Under the pieces are notes generated by a model that was not told where the DNA came from, did not search any database, and saw nothing but the letters and a program-made list of their open reading frames with translations. A DNA stretch of 64,000 nucleotides, from contig NZ_LGHK01000071.1 of the NCBI RefSeq assembly GCF_001908235.1, positions 1 to 64,000 of the forward strand. The letters are read 5' to 3'. Source of the DNA: Bradyrhizobium sp. NAS96.2 (GTDB lineage Bacteria; Pseudomonadota; Alphaproteobacteria; Rhizobiales; Xanthobacteraceae). Of this stretch, positions 45,808 through 54,757 are shown piece after piece (position 1 is the first letter of the stretch; each line of letters begins with the position of its first letter). The position numbers and the translations under genes were made by a program.

Positions 45808-45891
45808 CGTCATTGCGAGCGAAGCGAAGCAATCCATTCTTCAGCGTGCGGCGACGTGGATTGCTTCGTCGCTTCGCTCCTCGCAATGACG
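45808..45891. repeat. CGTCATTGCGAG palindromic repeat, copy 2 (inside operon)
   Basis: CGTCATTGCGAGCGAAGCGA and the inverted TTCGCTCCTCGCAATGACG, with inner GAAGCAATCCAT and GTGGATTGCTTC. It fills the 124-nt gap between the adaptor and pump genes, so it is transcribed as a hairpin within the efflux mRNA. Confidence 0.85.
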
Positions 45892-45896
45892 CGTGA

Positions 45897-47003
45897 CTAG
45901 AACGACAGCGACGACACGACCCGCACCTTCTGGCTCGGATCGAGTTTCTGCACACCGAGGGCGACTACCTTGGCGCCATCGTCGACGCCGCCGGAGATGA
46001 CGACGTTGTTGCTCTCATAGGCCTTCACCTTGACCGGCTTCAGCGCGATGTCGCCCTTGTCGTCGACGATGTAGAGCGAGGGATCGCCGCCCTGGCTGTA
46101 CAGCGCCGACAGCGGCAGCTTTGCCACCCGCTCGCTCGCCTTGTCGGCCAGGGTCAGGGTCGCGGTCATGCCGAGCGAGACCGCCTCGTCGGCGTCCGGC
46201 AGCGAGAACTTCGCGAGATAGGTGCGGGTGGCGGGATCGGCCTGCGGCGCCACCTCGCGCAGCTTGGCGGCGTAGGTCTTCTTTGCATCCGACCACAGCA
46301 TCACCGTGGCGACGCCCGACCTGGCACGAGCGAGAAGCGTCTCTGGGATCGCGACGACAGCTTCCTTCTCGCCAAGTCGGGCGACACGGATCGAAGCCTG
46401 GCCCGCGGCAACCACCTGGCCGGGCTCGATCATGGTCGCTGTGACGACACCCCGGGTGTCGGCCACGAGCGTTGCATAAGAGAGGGAGTTCTTGGTCAGC
46501 TCGACCGAGCGCTCGGCGCGGTTCAGCCGCGCGCGGGCTTCATCGCCGGCGGCCTTGGCGGAATCGAGCGCCGCATCGGTGGTCCAGCCCTTGGCCTTCA
46601 AATCCTTGGCGCGCTGCTCGGCGGCGGCGGCCTGCGCCAGCACGCCGGTGGCGGCGGTGAATTCCGCCTCCGCCTGCTCGGCCTGCAGCTTCAGGTCGAC
46701 CTCGTCGAGGGTGGCCAAGGGCTGGTCGACATCGACTGTCTGTCCGACCTCGACCAGCCGCTTGGCCACCTTGCCGGCAACCCGAAAGCCCATATCGGCT
46801 TCGATACGGGGCTTGATGGTGCCGACAAAGCTGCGCTCAGGGGTTTCAGCTTCATAATGGACGGTCGCCACCAGCACGGGGCGTCCCGGATCGGCGGTTT
46901 CAGCCGCTTTCTCGTTGCAGCCGGTCAGCGCGAACACGGCAAAAGCCAACGATGCTCCGGTCAAGAGCCTGTAATAGCTCGAGAAAATGGAACGGCCGAA
47001 CAT
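45897..47003 (-). CDS. RND efflux periplasmic adaptor lipoprotein
   Basis: 368 residues, SD GGAG 7 nt upstream. Signal peptide with lipobox ALTGC, so it is membrane-anchored by a lipid. A membrane-fusion-protein plan follows: a lipoyl half (IEADMGFRVAGKVAKRLVEV, GQTVDVDQPLATLDEVDLKL), an alpha-helical hairpin (AEFTAATGVLAQAAAAEQRA), the second lipoyl half (GVVTATMIEPGQVVAAGQAS) and a beta-barrel. It bridges the RND pump to an outer-membrane channel. First gene of the operon. Confidence 0.93.
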   Translation of the reverse strand: MFGRSIFSSYYRLLTGASLAFAVFALTGCNEKAAETADPGRPVLVATVHYEAETPERSFVGTIKPRIEADMGFRVAGKVAKRLVEVGQTVDVDQPLATLDEVDLKLQAEQAEAEFTAATGVLAQAAAAEQRAKDLKAKGWTTDAALDSAKAAGDEARARLNRAERSVELTKNSLSYATLVADTRGVVTATMIEPGQVVAAGQASIRVARLGEKEAVVAIPETLLARARSGVATVMLWSDAKKTYAAKLREVAPQADPATRTYLAKFSLPDADEAVSLGMTATLTLADKASERVAKLPLSALYSQGGDPSLYIVDDKGDIALKPVKVKAYESNNVVISGGVDDGAKVVALGVQKLDPSQKVRVVSSLSF

Positions 47004-47025
47004 CTGAATTCTCCATCGGGCTGAC

Positions 47026-47076
47026 GACTGATGAAGAGTATCGATTTATCACTGATGAATGTCAATATTCGTCAGT
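47026..47076 (-). promoter_or_regulatory. TetR-type operator upstream of the efflux operon
   Basis: The main palindrome is ACTGATGAAT (47051-47060), a 6-nt spacer and ATTCGTCAGT (47067-47076), matching at 9 of 10 positions. A further half-site ACTGATGAAG lies at 47027-47036, nearer the gene. The block is AT-rich relative to its surroundings and sits 24-73 nt upstream of the adaptor ATG, where a repressor would block the promoter. Confidence 0.75.
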
Positions 47077-47137
47077 AGTAACCTGTTCGTGAGGATGGCC
47101 GTGACCGGGCGCCGGAACTGGCAATGTTTTGGGGTGC

Positions 47138-47223
47138 GTAGCCCGGATCGAGCGAAGCGAAATCCGGGAGGTCGGCCGATGCGACAACGGCCCCCGGATT
47201 ACGCTTCGCTCCATCCGGGCTGC
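47138..47223. repeat. GTAGCCCGGATG palindromic repeat, copy 4
   Basis: GTAGCCCGGATCGAGCGAAG and the inverted CGCTTCGCTCCATCCGGGCT, with inner AAATCCGGGA and CCCGGATTAC. It lies between the convergently placed MFS gene end and the efflux promoter. Confidence 0.85.
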
Positions 47224-47287
47224 GATCAGCGACGACCAGCGAAATCGTAGGATGGATAGAGCGCAGCAACGCGAGCGTTACGCACCG

Positions 47288-48613
47288 TTACTTCGCGTCG
47301 GCGAACTCGGTCTTGGTCTCGTGGCTGCCGAGGAAAACCAAAAGCCCCGCCGCGAGCGGCAGCAGCGCCAGCACCAATAGACCGGTCGACGTGCTGCCGG
47401 TCGCCTCCTTCACCCAGCCGATCAGGTACGGCCCGCCGAAGCCGGCGAGGTTGCCGATCGAGTTGATCAGCGCGATCGCGCCGGCGGCGGCGGTGCCTGA
47501 CAGCCAGGCGGTCGGCAGCGTCCAGAACACCGCGAAGGTACAGAACACGCCGATCGCGGCGACCGTCAGCACGACCATCGTCATGGTCGGATCGGTGATG
47601 TAGCTGGAGACGGCGAGCGCCAGCGCGGTGAGCAAGAGCGGCGCGCCGACATGAAACACGCGCTCCCGCGTGGCGTCGGAACGGCGCGCCCACAGGATCA
47701 TCGCGACGGTGCCGAACGCATAGGGGATCGCGGTGACGAAGCCGGTCTGCGCGTTGGTCAGACCGAACGCCTTGACGATCTGCGGCAGCCAGAACTGCAT
47801 GCCGTAGAGCGAGGCGACGAAACCGAAATAGATCGCGCTGAGCGCCAGCACCTTCGGCGAGGACAGCGCCTCGAACAGCGTGAAGTGCTTCGCCGCCTGC
47901 TTGGCCGCGACCTCGGCGTCGAGCTTCGCCTTCAGCCACGTCTTCTGATCGGCCGAGAGCCAGTCGGCCTTCTCCGGCCGGTCGGTCAGATAGAACCAGG
48001 TGACGATGCCGAGCAGCACCGAGGGGATGCCCTCGATGACGAACAGCCACTGCCAGCCCTTCAGCCCCATCACGCCGTCGAGCCCGAGCAGCAGGCCGGA
48101 GATCGGCGCGCCGATCGCGGTCGAAACCGGGACGGCGATCGCGAAGGCGGCGAGGAAGCGCGCGCGATACTCGGCAGGATACCAGTAGGTCAGATAGAGG
48201 ATGATGCCGGGGAAGAAGCCGGCCTCGGCGACGCCGAGGAAAAAGCGCAGCGCGTAGAAGCTGTGCTCGTCATAGACCGCCGCCATCAACGCCGAGAGGA
48301 TGCCCCAGCTCACCATGATGCGGGCGATCCATTTGCTGGCGCCGAACCGCTCCAGCGCGAGGTTGCTCGGCACCTCGAAGACGAAATAGCCGATGAAGAA
48401 GATGCCGGCGCCAAAGGAGAATACCAGGGGCGAGAACTTCAGCTCGGCATTCATGGTGAGCGCCGCGAAGCTGAGATTGACGCGGTCGAGATAGGAGAAG
48501 AAGTAGGCCAGGATCAGGAACGGGATCAGCCGCCAGGAGATCGCGCGGATCGTGGACGTCTCGATCTCGCTGCGGGCGCCGCGATCGGACGCGACGGTTG
48601 CGATCTGGCTCAT
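47288..48613 (-). CDS. MFS transporter, anion:cation symporter (ACS) type
   Basis: 441 residues, SD GGGGGAA 5 nt upstream. Twelve hydrophobic segments in two halves. ACS-family hallmarks include FFSYLDRVNLSFAALTM in helix 1, the loop FGASKWIARIMVSWGILSAL and LGVAEAGFFPGIILYLTYWY. Relatives carry carboxylates such as tartrate, phthalate or glucarate. The specific substrate is not predictable and no catabolic gene is next to it. Confidence 0.9.
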   Translation of the reverse strand: MSQIATVASDRGARSEIETSTIRAISWRLIPFLILAYFFSYLDRVNLSFAALTMNAELKFSPLVFSFGAGIFFIGYFVFEVPSNLALERFGASKWIARIMVSWGILSALMAAVYDEHSFYALRFFLGVAEAGFFPGIILYLTYWYPAEYRARFLAAFAIAVPVSTAIGAPISGLLLGLDGVMGLKGWQWLFVIEGIPSVLLGIVTWFYLTDRPEKADWLSADQKTWLKAKLDAEVAAKQAAKHFTLFEALSSPKVLALSAIYFGFVASLYGMQFWLPQIVKAFGLTNAQTGFVTAIPYAFGTVAMILWARRSDATRERVFHVGAPLLLTALALAVSSYITDPTMTMVVLTVAAIGVFCTFAVFWTLPTAWLSGTAAAGAIALINSIGNLAGFGGPYLIGWVKEATGSTSTGLLVLALLPLAAGLLVFLGSHETKTEFADAK

Positions 48614-48740
48614 CGGTTTCCCCCAGGCTGTTGCTTGCCTTGAGGATTATTGGCTCGCCCGGCGTTGGGCAATGGCAAAAACGCATGATGCACAGCGCTC
48701 AGCGGGCAACTTGCGAAGTCGTCGGCCGAACCACCCTTCC

Positions 48741-48825
48741 CGTCATTGCGAGGAGCGATAGCGACGAAGCAATCCATTTCTCAGCTTGCGGTGGCATGGA
48801 TTGCTTCGCTTCGCTCGCAATGACG
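48741..48825. repeat. CGTCATTGCGAG palindromic repeat, copy 3
   Basis: CGTCATTGCGAGGAGCGATA and the inverted CTTCGCTCGCAATGACG, with inner GAAGCAATCCAT and ATGGATTGCTTC. Located between the MFS and YcaQ-like genes, 17 nt past the YcaQ-like stop. Confidence 0.87.
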
Positions 48826-48841
48826 GACGCGACAGTCAGCC

Positions 48842-50005
48842 CTACTCCGCCAGCTGGAAGCGCGCGAAGCGGTCGAGCTCCTCCTCGATGCGGCGCTTCA
48901 GCTCCTTGCGCCCCGCCTGCTTCTTGCCGTTGCCGACCCAGCTCCATTTCTGCATCAGCAGTTTCTTGTTCTGCCGGTCGGTCTTGAGGTCGAGGGCGGC
49001 GACGATGTCGTCGCCGACCAGCACGGGCAGCGCGAAATAGCCGAACAGGCGCTTCTCCTTCGGCACATAGGCCTCGAAGCGGTGGCCGTAGCCGAAGAAC
49101 AGCTCGGTGCGCTTGCGCTGGATGATCAGGGGATCGAACGGCGAGAGGATGTGCACCAAGGAGGGATCCTCCTCGCCGGTCGCTTCCAGCACCTCGGGCC
49201 GCGCCCAATGCTCCTGCTTGCCGGCGCCCTCCAGCGCGATCCGCACCAGCTCCTTGCGGCGCACCCTCGCCTCGATCAGGCTGCGCACCGCCTTCTTGCT
49301 CGGCGCGTCGAGATGGCAGATCGAATCCAGGCTGACGATGCCCTGCGAGCGCAGCGCGCGGTCGAGCAGATAGGCCGTTCGGGCCGAGGCCGGCGCGGGC
49401 TTCGGCGGCGTGTCCCAGCCGAAATGCCTGCCCATCAGCTCGTAGGTCTTCAGCATGCCGGCGCGCTCGCTGATGGTGACCACACCGCCATAGAAGGCGA
49501 GCTGCAGCGCACGCTTGGAGGGCTTCCGGCTCTGCCAGAGATGCTCCTTCTCGGTAAGCACGTCGTCATCGATGTCGCGGATGGTCAGCGGACCCTCGCG
49601 CAGCAGCCGCATGATCTTGCGCGTATCCGCAGGGGTCACCGACGAATACCATTTGTGCCCATCGCGCTTATGCGCCTTCATGACCGGCAGGAAGATGCCG
49701 ATGTCCTTGGACGGAATGTAGGACAGCGCGTGCGTCCAGTATTCGAACACGCTCTTGTCCTGGCTCTGCGCCTGCTTGAGGTCGGCGCGGCGATAGTCCG
49801 GAATCCGGCTGAACAGGATGTGGTGATGGCAGCGCTCGATCACGTTGATGGTGTCGATCTGCACATAGCCGAGGTGGTCGACGGCGGCCGCCACGGCTGA
49901 CGCGCCCTCCCCGAACGGCGCCGTTGTATCGAGCCGCTGCGCGCGCAGCCAGATATGGCGGGCGGCGGCATTGTTCAGGGATAAGGGTTCGGCGGCGCGG
50001 GGCAT
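48842..50005 (-). CDS. YcaQ-type winged-helix DNA glycosylase
   Basis: 387 residues. HTH_42/YcaQ family: an N-terminal segment with LGYVQIDTINVIERCHHHIL (the QxD catalytic motif known from E. coli YcaQ and Streptomyces AlkZ), three winged-helix units, and HILSPFDPLIIQRKRTELFF followed by GYGHRFEAYVPKEKRLFGYF. YcaQ unhooks interstrand crosslinks by base excision; AlkZ removes antibiotic adducts. Which of these applies here is unknown. Monocistronic. Confidence 0.9.
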   Translation of the reverse strand: MPRAAEPLSLNNAAARHIWLRAQRLDTTAPFGEGASAVAAAVDHLGYVQIDTINVIERCHHHILFSRIPDYRRADLKQAQSQDKSVFEYWTHALSYIPSKDIGIFLPVMKAHKRDGHKWYSSVTPADTRKIMRLLREGPLTIRDIDDDVLTEKEHLWQSRKPSKRALQLAFYGGVVTISERAGMLKTYELMGRHFGWDTPPKPAPASARTAYLLDRALRSQGIVSLDSICHLDAPSKKAVRSLIEARVRRKELVRIALEGAGKQEHWARPEVLEATGEEDPSLVHILSPFDPLIIQRKRTELFFGYGHRFEAYVPKEKRLFGYFALPVLVGDDIVAALDLKTDRQNKKLLMQKWSWVGNGKKQAGRKELKRRIEEELDRFARFQLAE

Positions 50006-50110
50006 TGCCCAGGCAATGTAGTGAGATTCGCGCCGCTGTGGAGAGCGGCGCGAGCGAAATCAGCCGTGCCTGATCATCGCCTCTGGACGTTGCGCGGCGC
50101 TTCGGGCCAC

Positions 50111-50353
50111 CTACTGCGATCCAACGGCTCGCCGCAACCAGGGAACGTCCGCCAGCGCCGCGGCGAGCGCGGCGCCTTCCTCATGGAAGACCCGGGACGA
50201 ATGACCGCCGACCGGAAACCAGCCGCGGCCATCTTCCACGTCCCGCCGATACTCCTCGAAGCCAACAGTCCGATCCGGCCGAAGGAAGATATCGACGCAG
50301 CGCGAGGCACCCTCGTCATTGATCGAGCGAAGGACGCGATTGACGTGGGCCAT
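50111..50353 (-). CDS. small conserved hypothetical protein
   Basis: 80 residues from ATG 50353 (GGGAGGG 5 nt upstream), not the longer frame to 50368. Readable blocks: INDEGASRCVDIFLRPDRTV, then EYRRDVEDGRGWFPVGGHSS and a helical, alanine-rich end. It looks like a compact soluble protein. No family name recalled. It precedes the OmpA-family gene divergently. Confidence 0.65.
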   Translation of the reverse strand: MAHVNRVLRSINDEGASRCVDIFLRPDRTVGFEEYRRDVEDGRGWFPVGGHSSRVFHEEGAALAAALADVPWLRRAVGSQ

Positions 50354-50516
50354 GATGCCCTCCCTCACCGCAGACTACCCCGTTTCGGCAAGAGACAGGG
50401 CGCGACACGCCGGTCCGTGACCTAGATCACATTCCGGGCTTTGAACCCGTCCTAGGTTCCCAGCATCAAAACGATAGCAGCCGGATCGGCTGGCCGGACA
50501 TTTAAGGACCAAAACC

Positions 50517-51146
50517 ATGACCCGCTCTCATTCCTTGTCTCTTTTGACAATCGGCGCTGCGCTGTCGATGACGGCGGGCGTCGCACTGGCCGGCAGCGAC
50601 ACCGTTCCGGCCGCCCAGATCCTCAATGCGCTGAAGCCGAAATCGGCCACCCGCAGCCTCTCCGGCACGCAGGTCGACCCGGCCGCGACGGCCAAGGAGG
50701 CAAGCTTCCTCAACAGCGTTCGCAACCGGCAGACCCGCTCGCTGTCATTGGGCGAACGCCAGGAGATCGCCGACATCGCCGCCAACAAGCCGAAGATCGA
50801 TCTGGAGATTCACTTCGATTACAACTCGGCGGAGATCGCCAAGGGCTCGGCCCAGGCGGTGCAGGAGCTCGGCAAGGCGCTGTCGGATGCCAGCATGAAG
50901 GGCTCGACCTTCGTCCTCGCCGGCCACACCGATGCGATCGGCAGCGAGGCCTATAACCAGGATCTCTCGGAGCGCCGCGCCGACACCATCAAGACCTATC
51001 TGGTCGAGCATTACGGCCTGAACGGCTCCGATCTCGTGACCGTCGGCTATGGCAAGACCCGGCCGAAGGACCCGAACGCGCCGATGGACCCGACCAACCG
51101 CCGCGTGCAGGTGGTCAACATGGATACCAAGACGGCGCAGCAGTAA
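50517..51146 (+). CDS. OmpA-family peptidoglycan-associated protein
   Basis: 209 residues, SD AAGGA 8 nt upstream. A signal peptide (hydrophobic ~8-24, cleavage after ALA) is followed by a ~65-residue linker and an OmpA-C domain (IHFDYNSAEIAKGSAQAVQE, LAGHTDAIGSEAYNQDLSER, RADTIKTYLVEHYGL, then VGYGKTRPKDPNAP with the diaminopimelate-binding D/R pair). There is no beta-barrel or lipobox, so it is soluble in the periplasm and binds peptidoglycan. Monocistronic; start of the envelope cluster. Confidence 0.92.
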   Translation: MTRSHSLSLLTIGAALSMTAGVALAGSDTVPAAQILNALKPKSATRSLSGTQVDPAATAKEASFLNSVRNRQTRSLSLGERQEIADIAANKPKIDLEIHFDYNSAEIAKGSAQAVQELGKALSDASMKGSTFVLAGHTDAIGSEAYNQDLSERRADTIKTYLVEHYGLNGSDLVTVGYGKTRPKDPNAPMDPTNRRVQVVNMDTKTAQQ

Positions 51147-51208
51147 TCTCCCGAACGTCCGATCCGCCTGTCAGACCCCGGCAGGCGGATCGCTTGATCC
51201 GGAGGGAT

Positions 51209-52513
51209 TCAAATCCAGTTCTGGAACAGCATCAGCCGATTGAAGGTCGCGATCGACGTCTCGACCGCGGCGACCGTGATCGGCAGCATCGCGATGAAGC
51301 CTGCGCATCCGCCGGCGACGAAGGCCCACAGCAACCAGCGCGGCGCGCCCTTGCGCGTCAAGGCGTAGACCAGCACGAAGCTCGCGGTGGTCGCCGCCGG
51401 CAGATAGTAATAGATGAAGCCGAGCGTGCGTGGCAGCAGCGCCCAGGCGAGATACGGGCCGAGATAGAACGCGAGCACGAGAAATGCATCGCGGCTGCGG
51501 GCGACGATCCAGTCGCGCAGCGCGACGATCAGCGCGATCAACGCCGGCCACAGCACCAGCGGATTGCCGAGAAACACGACCGCCGCGAACCTGTCATCGC
51601 CGACCTTTTCGAACAGATACCAGACCGGGCGCACCAGGAACGGCCAGGACGGCCATGAGCTCATATAGGTGTGGCCCGCGATCGCGATCGTGGTGTTGTC
51701 GGCAAAGATCCGGCGCTGCGCCTCGATGATGTCGCTGAACGAGAGGCCGTAGAGCGGCACGAAGGTCGCGAGATAGACGACCGCCGGAAGCAGCACGAAA
51801 CAGACGATGAAGTGCGGTAGACGGAAATCGGGCCACAGGTCCGGCCGGTACCAATCCTCCGCATTGGCGTCGGCGAAGCGTGCGCGCCAGCCCTGCATCA
51901 GACGGATCATCACGACGATCGCGACGCAGGTCGCAAGCACGAACAACCCGCTCCATTTGCAGGCACACGCCAGCCCCGCGGCCAATCCCGCCAGCGCGAA
52001 GGCGGAGTGCGGCCGCGTCTGCCTGAAGCCTTGGATGAAAGCTGCAATCGCGAACAGGCAGAACGCGAGCGCGAAAATATCCAGCATCGCGATCCGCGAC
52101 TGCACGAACAGCATCTGGTTGAAGAAGGCCAGCAACACGGCAGCGATCGCGCGTTCCTGCGACGCGAACAGCGCGAGCGCGCCGAGATAGACGGCGACCA
52201 GCCCCAGCGCGCCGAACAGCGCCGCGGGATAGCGCCATCCGAGCGGCACGTCGCCGAACGCCTTGATCGAAAGCGCGATGATCTCCTTGGCAAGCGGCGG
52301 ATGCATCGGGTTGAGGATCGGTCCCTCGAGCACCGGCTGAAGCATCTGCCGCGCCGCCGGCACGTAATGCACCTCGTCGAAATAGAGCTTGTCCGGCGCC
52401 GTGATCCCGAGCAGCAGCACGACATGGGCGACGACGAAGATGATCGCCGCGACGATCGCCGTGCGGGCGGCGGGACGCCGCAGAACAGAAGGAGATTTGG
52501 ATGCGATATTCAA
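51209..52513 (-). CDS. PMT/GT39-type membrane glycosyltransferase
   Basis: About 434 residues from a possible TTG at 52513. The frame is open to a GTG at 52666, but the added 51 residues are basic and unlike a protein start, so the true start is uncertain. About ten hydrophobic segments. The acidic motif of protein O-mannosyltransferases is in LYFDEVHYVPAARQMLQPVL, followed by NPMHPPLAKEIIALSIKAFG and ACKWSGLFVLATCVAIVVMI. It would transfer a sugar from a polyprenyl-phosphate carrier to a periplasmic acceptor (protein, LPS or lipid A). Confidence 0.85.
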   Translation of the reverse strand: MNIASKSPSVLRRPAARTAIVAAIIFVVAHVVLLLGITAPDKLYFDEVHYVPAARQMLQPVLEGPILNPMHPPLAKEIIALSIKAFGDVPLGWRYPAALFGALGLVAVYLGALALFASQERAIAAVLLAFFNQMLFVQSRIAMLDIFALAFCLFAIAAFIQGFRQTRPHSAFALAGLAAGLACACKWSGLFVLATCVAIVVMIRLMQGWRARFADANAEDWYRPDLWPDFRLPHFIVCFVLLPAVVYLATFVPLYGLSFSDIIEAQRRIFADNTTIAIAGHTYMSSWPSWPFLVRPVWYLFEKVGDDRFAAVVFLGNPLVLWPALIALIVALRDWIVARSRDAFLVLAFYLGPYLAWALLPRTLGFIYYYLPAATTASFVLVYALTRKGAPRWLLWAFVAGGCAGFIAMLPITVAAVETSIATFNRLMLFQNWI

Positions 52514-52750
52514 AGGGCGAGCACGTGGAGGAGAACGAGTGTGAGCGAAGTGTGAGCTACGATCGCGCCGTTGCACGCGAGGCGTGTGATCTGTGTGATC
52601 GGAACTCACTTTCACAACCACAGCGTTGAACGCAATCGAAACGACAGAGACTAACCATCCAGTCACCTCGGGGGAGTTTGTGACATATATACAATATCAG
52701 ATGCATGTCCGATCCGGTACGATGACTGCGTTCAGTCGATCGGTATTGCA

Positions 52751-53455
52751 ATGAATTCGCCTCGCAGCCTTTTCTCCCTGCTTGCACTCGGTCTTTTCGT
52801 CGCCCTGACGGCGCATCCCGCTCAGGCGCAGACCCGCGTCGGCGAAGCGGCGATGGTGAAGAACGAGGTCGTCCGCGTAGCGGCTGCAACCACGCCGATC
52901 AATGTCGGCGACGCACTGCTGCGCGATGAGACGGTGCGCACCGGTCTCGAGAGCGCCGCGCGGCTGGTGATGGCTGACAGCACCAACCTCTCGCTCGGGC
53001 CGAATGCTTCGCTGAAGCTCGATCGCACCGTGTTCGACGACGAGCATCACTATCGCGATGTCGCGGTCCGCCTGACCTCGGGTGCGTTCCGCTTCGTCAC
53101 CGGCCACTCGGACAAGGCCGCCTACAAGATCACCACACCGCTTGCGACCATCGGTGTTCGCGGCACGGTGCTCGACATCCTGTCACAGCGCGGCAAGACA
53201 ACTGTGGTGTTGCAGGAAGGCGCTTCGACGGTGTGTACGTCGAACCGGCAGTGCATCGACCTGACCCAGCCCGGCGACACTGCGATCATCACCTCGAGCG
53301 GCGGCCGCACCACGATCCAGAAGACCAACAACCCGCCCTGGACCTTTGCGGCGACCTGCACCCAGGCCGCCGGGCTCTGCACCGTCACCCAGTTCGCGGA
53401 TGCGACACCGGTGACGCCGCCTGTCGACGACGCCGGAATGCTGTGCGGACGGTGA
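52751..53455 (+). CDS. FecR-domain exported protein
   Basis: 234 residues with a signal peptide (cleavage after AQA). The FecR domain includes INVGDALLRDETVRTGLESA, RLVMADSTNLSLGPNASLKL and TPLATIGVRGTVLDILSQRG, followed by an antiparallel-strand region. Cysteines occur in pairs near the C-terminus (STVCTSNRQC, then AATCTQAAGLC), suggesting disulphides. There is no anti-sigma transmembrane helix, so it is a secreted FecR-like module rather than a sigma regulator. Its stop overlaps the next gene (GTGACGATG), so they are coupled. Confidence 0.88.
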   Translation: MNSPRSLFSLLALGLFVALTAHPAQAQTRVGEAAMVKNEVVRVAAATTPINVGDALLRDETVRTGLESAARLVMADSTNLSLGPNASLKLDRTVFDDEHHYRDVAVRLTSGAFRFVTGHSDKAAYKITTPLATIGVRGTVLDILSQRGKTTVVLQEGASTVCTSNRQCIDLTQPGDTAIITSSGGRTTIQKTNNPPWTFAATCTQAAGLCTVTQFADATPVTPPVDDAGMLCGR

Positions 53456-53457
53456 CG

Positions 53458-54612
53458 ATGGCACGGCGCATCCATCACGTGATCCTGTCGACGGCTCTGA
53501 CGTTGGCGCTGTCGCTCGCGATGCTGCAGGCGCTGGCTGCGCCGGCGCAGGCTCAATCTCCAACGCCGAACTGCAACTCGGATACCAACCTGTCGTCGAA
53601 CTGTGGAGCGACCCCCACACCGACGCCGACACCTACGGCCACACCATCGCCTACGCCTACGCCGACACCCACTCCCACGCCGACACCAACACCGAGCCCC
53701 TCTCCGACGCCGATCACCGGCGCGCCGTCGAGCGGCAGTTCGATCAACGGCCTCGCCGACCGGCGCTTCAACCAGATGATCACCAACCGCGTGCTCGGAT
53801 CGGTGCTGCTCGGCGTCAATGAGCAGGTCAATTGCGACGACTGCATCAGCGCGTTCGGCTCGGCCGGGTCGTTCTCGGCCGGCATCCATGGCCGCAAGAC
53901 CATCACGCCGAATCTGTCGCTGCTCGCCGGCATCGCCTACACGCAATATGGCGAGGGCGGCTACAATGTCACCAGCGCGCCGATCGGCGCCTTCGCGCTG
54001 CGCTATGATTTCGTCGACTGGGGCTCGTCGCGGCCGTTCTTCGACGTCGGCAGCATCCTCTCGCCGTCGGAGAAGGTGCGCTACACCCGCAGCTACACGA
54101 CCAGCCTCGGCCCGGTGTCGGTCACCGGCCAGACCTCGAGCGAGAATTACGGCGTGTATGGGCGCGCGGGCTGGATCAGCCGGCTGTCGGCGCGTGACGA
54201 GGTCGCGGCCTCGGTCGAGGTCTGGCAGCTTTGGCAGCGGGTCAAGGGTTACAGCGATCCTGCGATCGCCTTCAATCCGTTCGACGCCACCATCGCCGAC
54301 GGCACCGATCGCACCAGCCTGGTCAAGATCGGCGGCCAGTGGACGCATCTGTTCGGATCGAGCATCGAAACCAACATCAACGGCGGCTGGGTGCAATCCT
54401 TCGCCACCCATTCCGGCATCGTCGCCACCGTCACCAGCGATGGCACCATCGTGCCGACGATCGGCAATCAGGGCTGGTTCGAATATGGCGGCCGCGTCGG
54501 CTTCCGCATCACCAAGGGCTGGATCGCCGATCTCTTCCTCAACGGCACCGCCGGACCGCAACTGGTCGGCAACACGGTGCATGGCGGCGTCGGGCTGCGG
54601 ATCAGCTACTAG
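53458..54612 (+). CDS. autotransporter-like beta-barrel protein with PT-repeat linker
   Basis: 384 residues from ATG 53458 (GTG 53452 possible). A signal peptide (cleavage after AQA) leads directly to a ~34-residue proline-threonine repeat (about 79 nt of ACNCCN DNA). The rest is a C-terminal barrel of alternating hydrophobic strands ending with the aromatic signature LRISY, as in autotransporter translocators recognised by BAM. There is no passenger domain; the PT segment is probably the exposed part. The upstream FecR gene is its likely partner. Confidence 0.88.
   Translation: MARRIHHVILSTALTLALSLAMLQALAAPAQAQSPTPNCNSDTNLSSNCGATPTPTPTPTATPSPTPTPTPTPTPTPTPSPSPTPITGAPSSGSSINGLADRRFNQMITNRVLGSVLLGVNEQVNCDDCISAFGSAGSFSAGIHGRKTITPNLSLLAGIAYTQYGEGGYNVTSAPIGAFALRYDFVDWGSSRPFFDVGSILSPSEKVRYTRSYTTSLGPVSVTGQTSSENYGVYGRAGWISRLSARDEVAASVEVWQLWQRVKGYSDPAIAFNPFDATIADGTDRTSLVKIGGQWTHLFGSSIETNINGGWVQSFATHSGIVATVTSDGTIVPTIGNQGWFEYGGRVGFRITKGWIADLFLNGTAGPQLVGNTVHGGVGLRISY
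53611..53712. repeat. ACNCCN hexanucleotide low-complexity repeat
   Basis: About 100 bp of imperfect ACxCCx units encoding (T-P)n in the barrel protein. Changes in number by whole units keep the frame. Confidence 0.85.
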
Positions 54613-54757
54613 GACGGGCCTCCGGTGTCAGCGGACCGACCCAGCATCCATGGCACGACAACTGTGATGCCGCCGGAGGCGATCGACCTCCGGCGACGCT
54701 GCGGCTGAAGAATCGCAGCCTCAGCCTCTCATGATACGCGCGGTCGTGCGGCCGCGT

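Noticed and set aside
53611..53712. Regular short repeats considered as a CRISPR array
   Set aside because: Units are 6 bp without spacers and are in frame within a coding sequence (TP repeats).
53122..54582. 486-codon minus-strand frame over the FecR/barrel genes
   Set aside because: The plus strand has signal peptides, a FecR domain and a barrel. The antisense frame is Arg/Asp-rich shadow.
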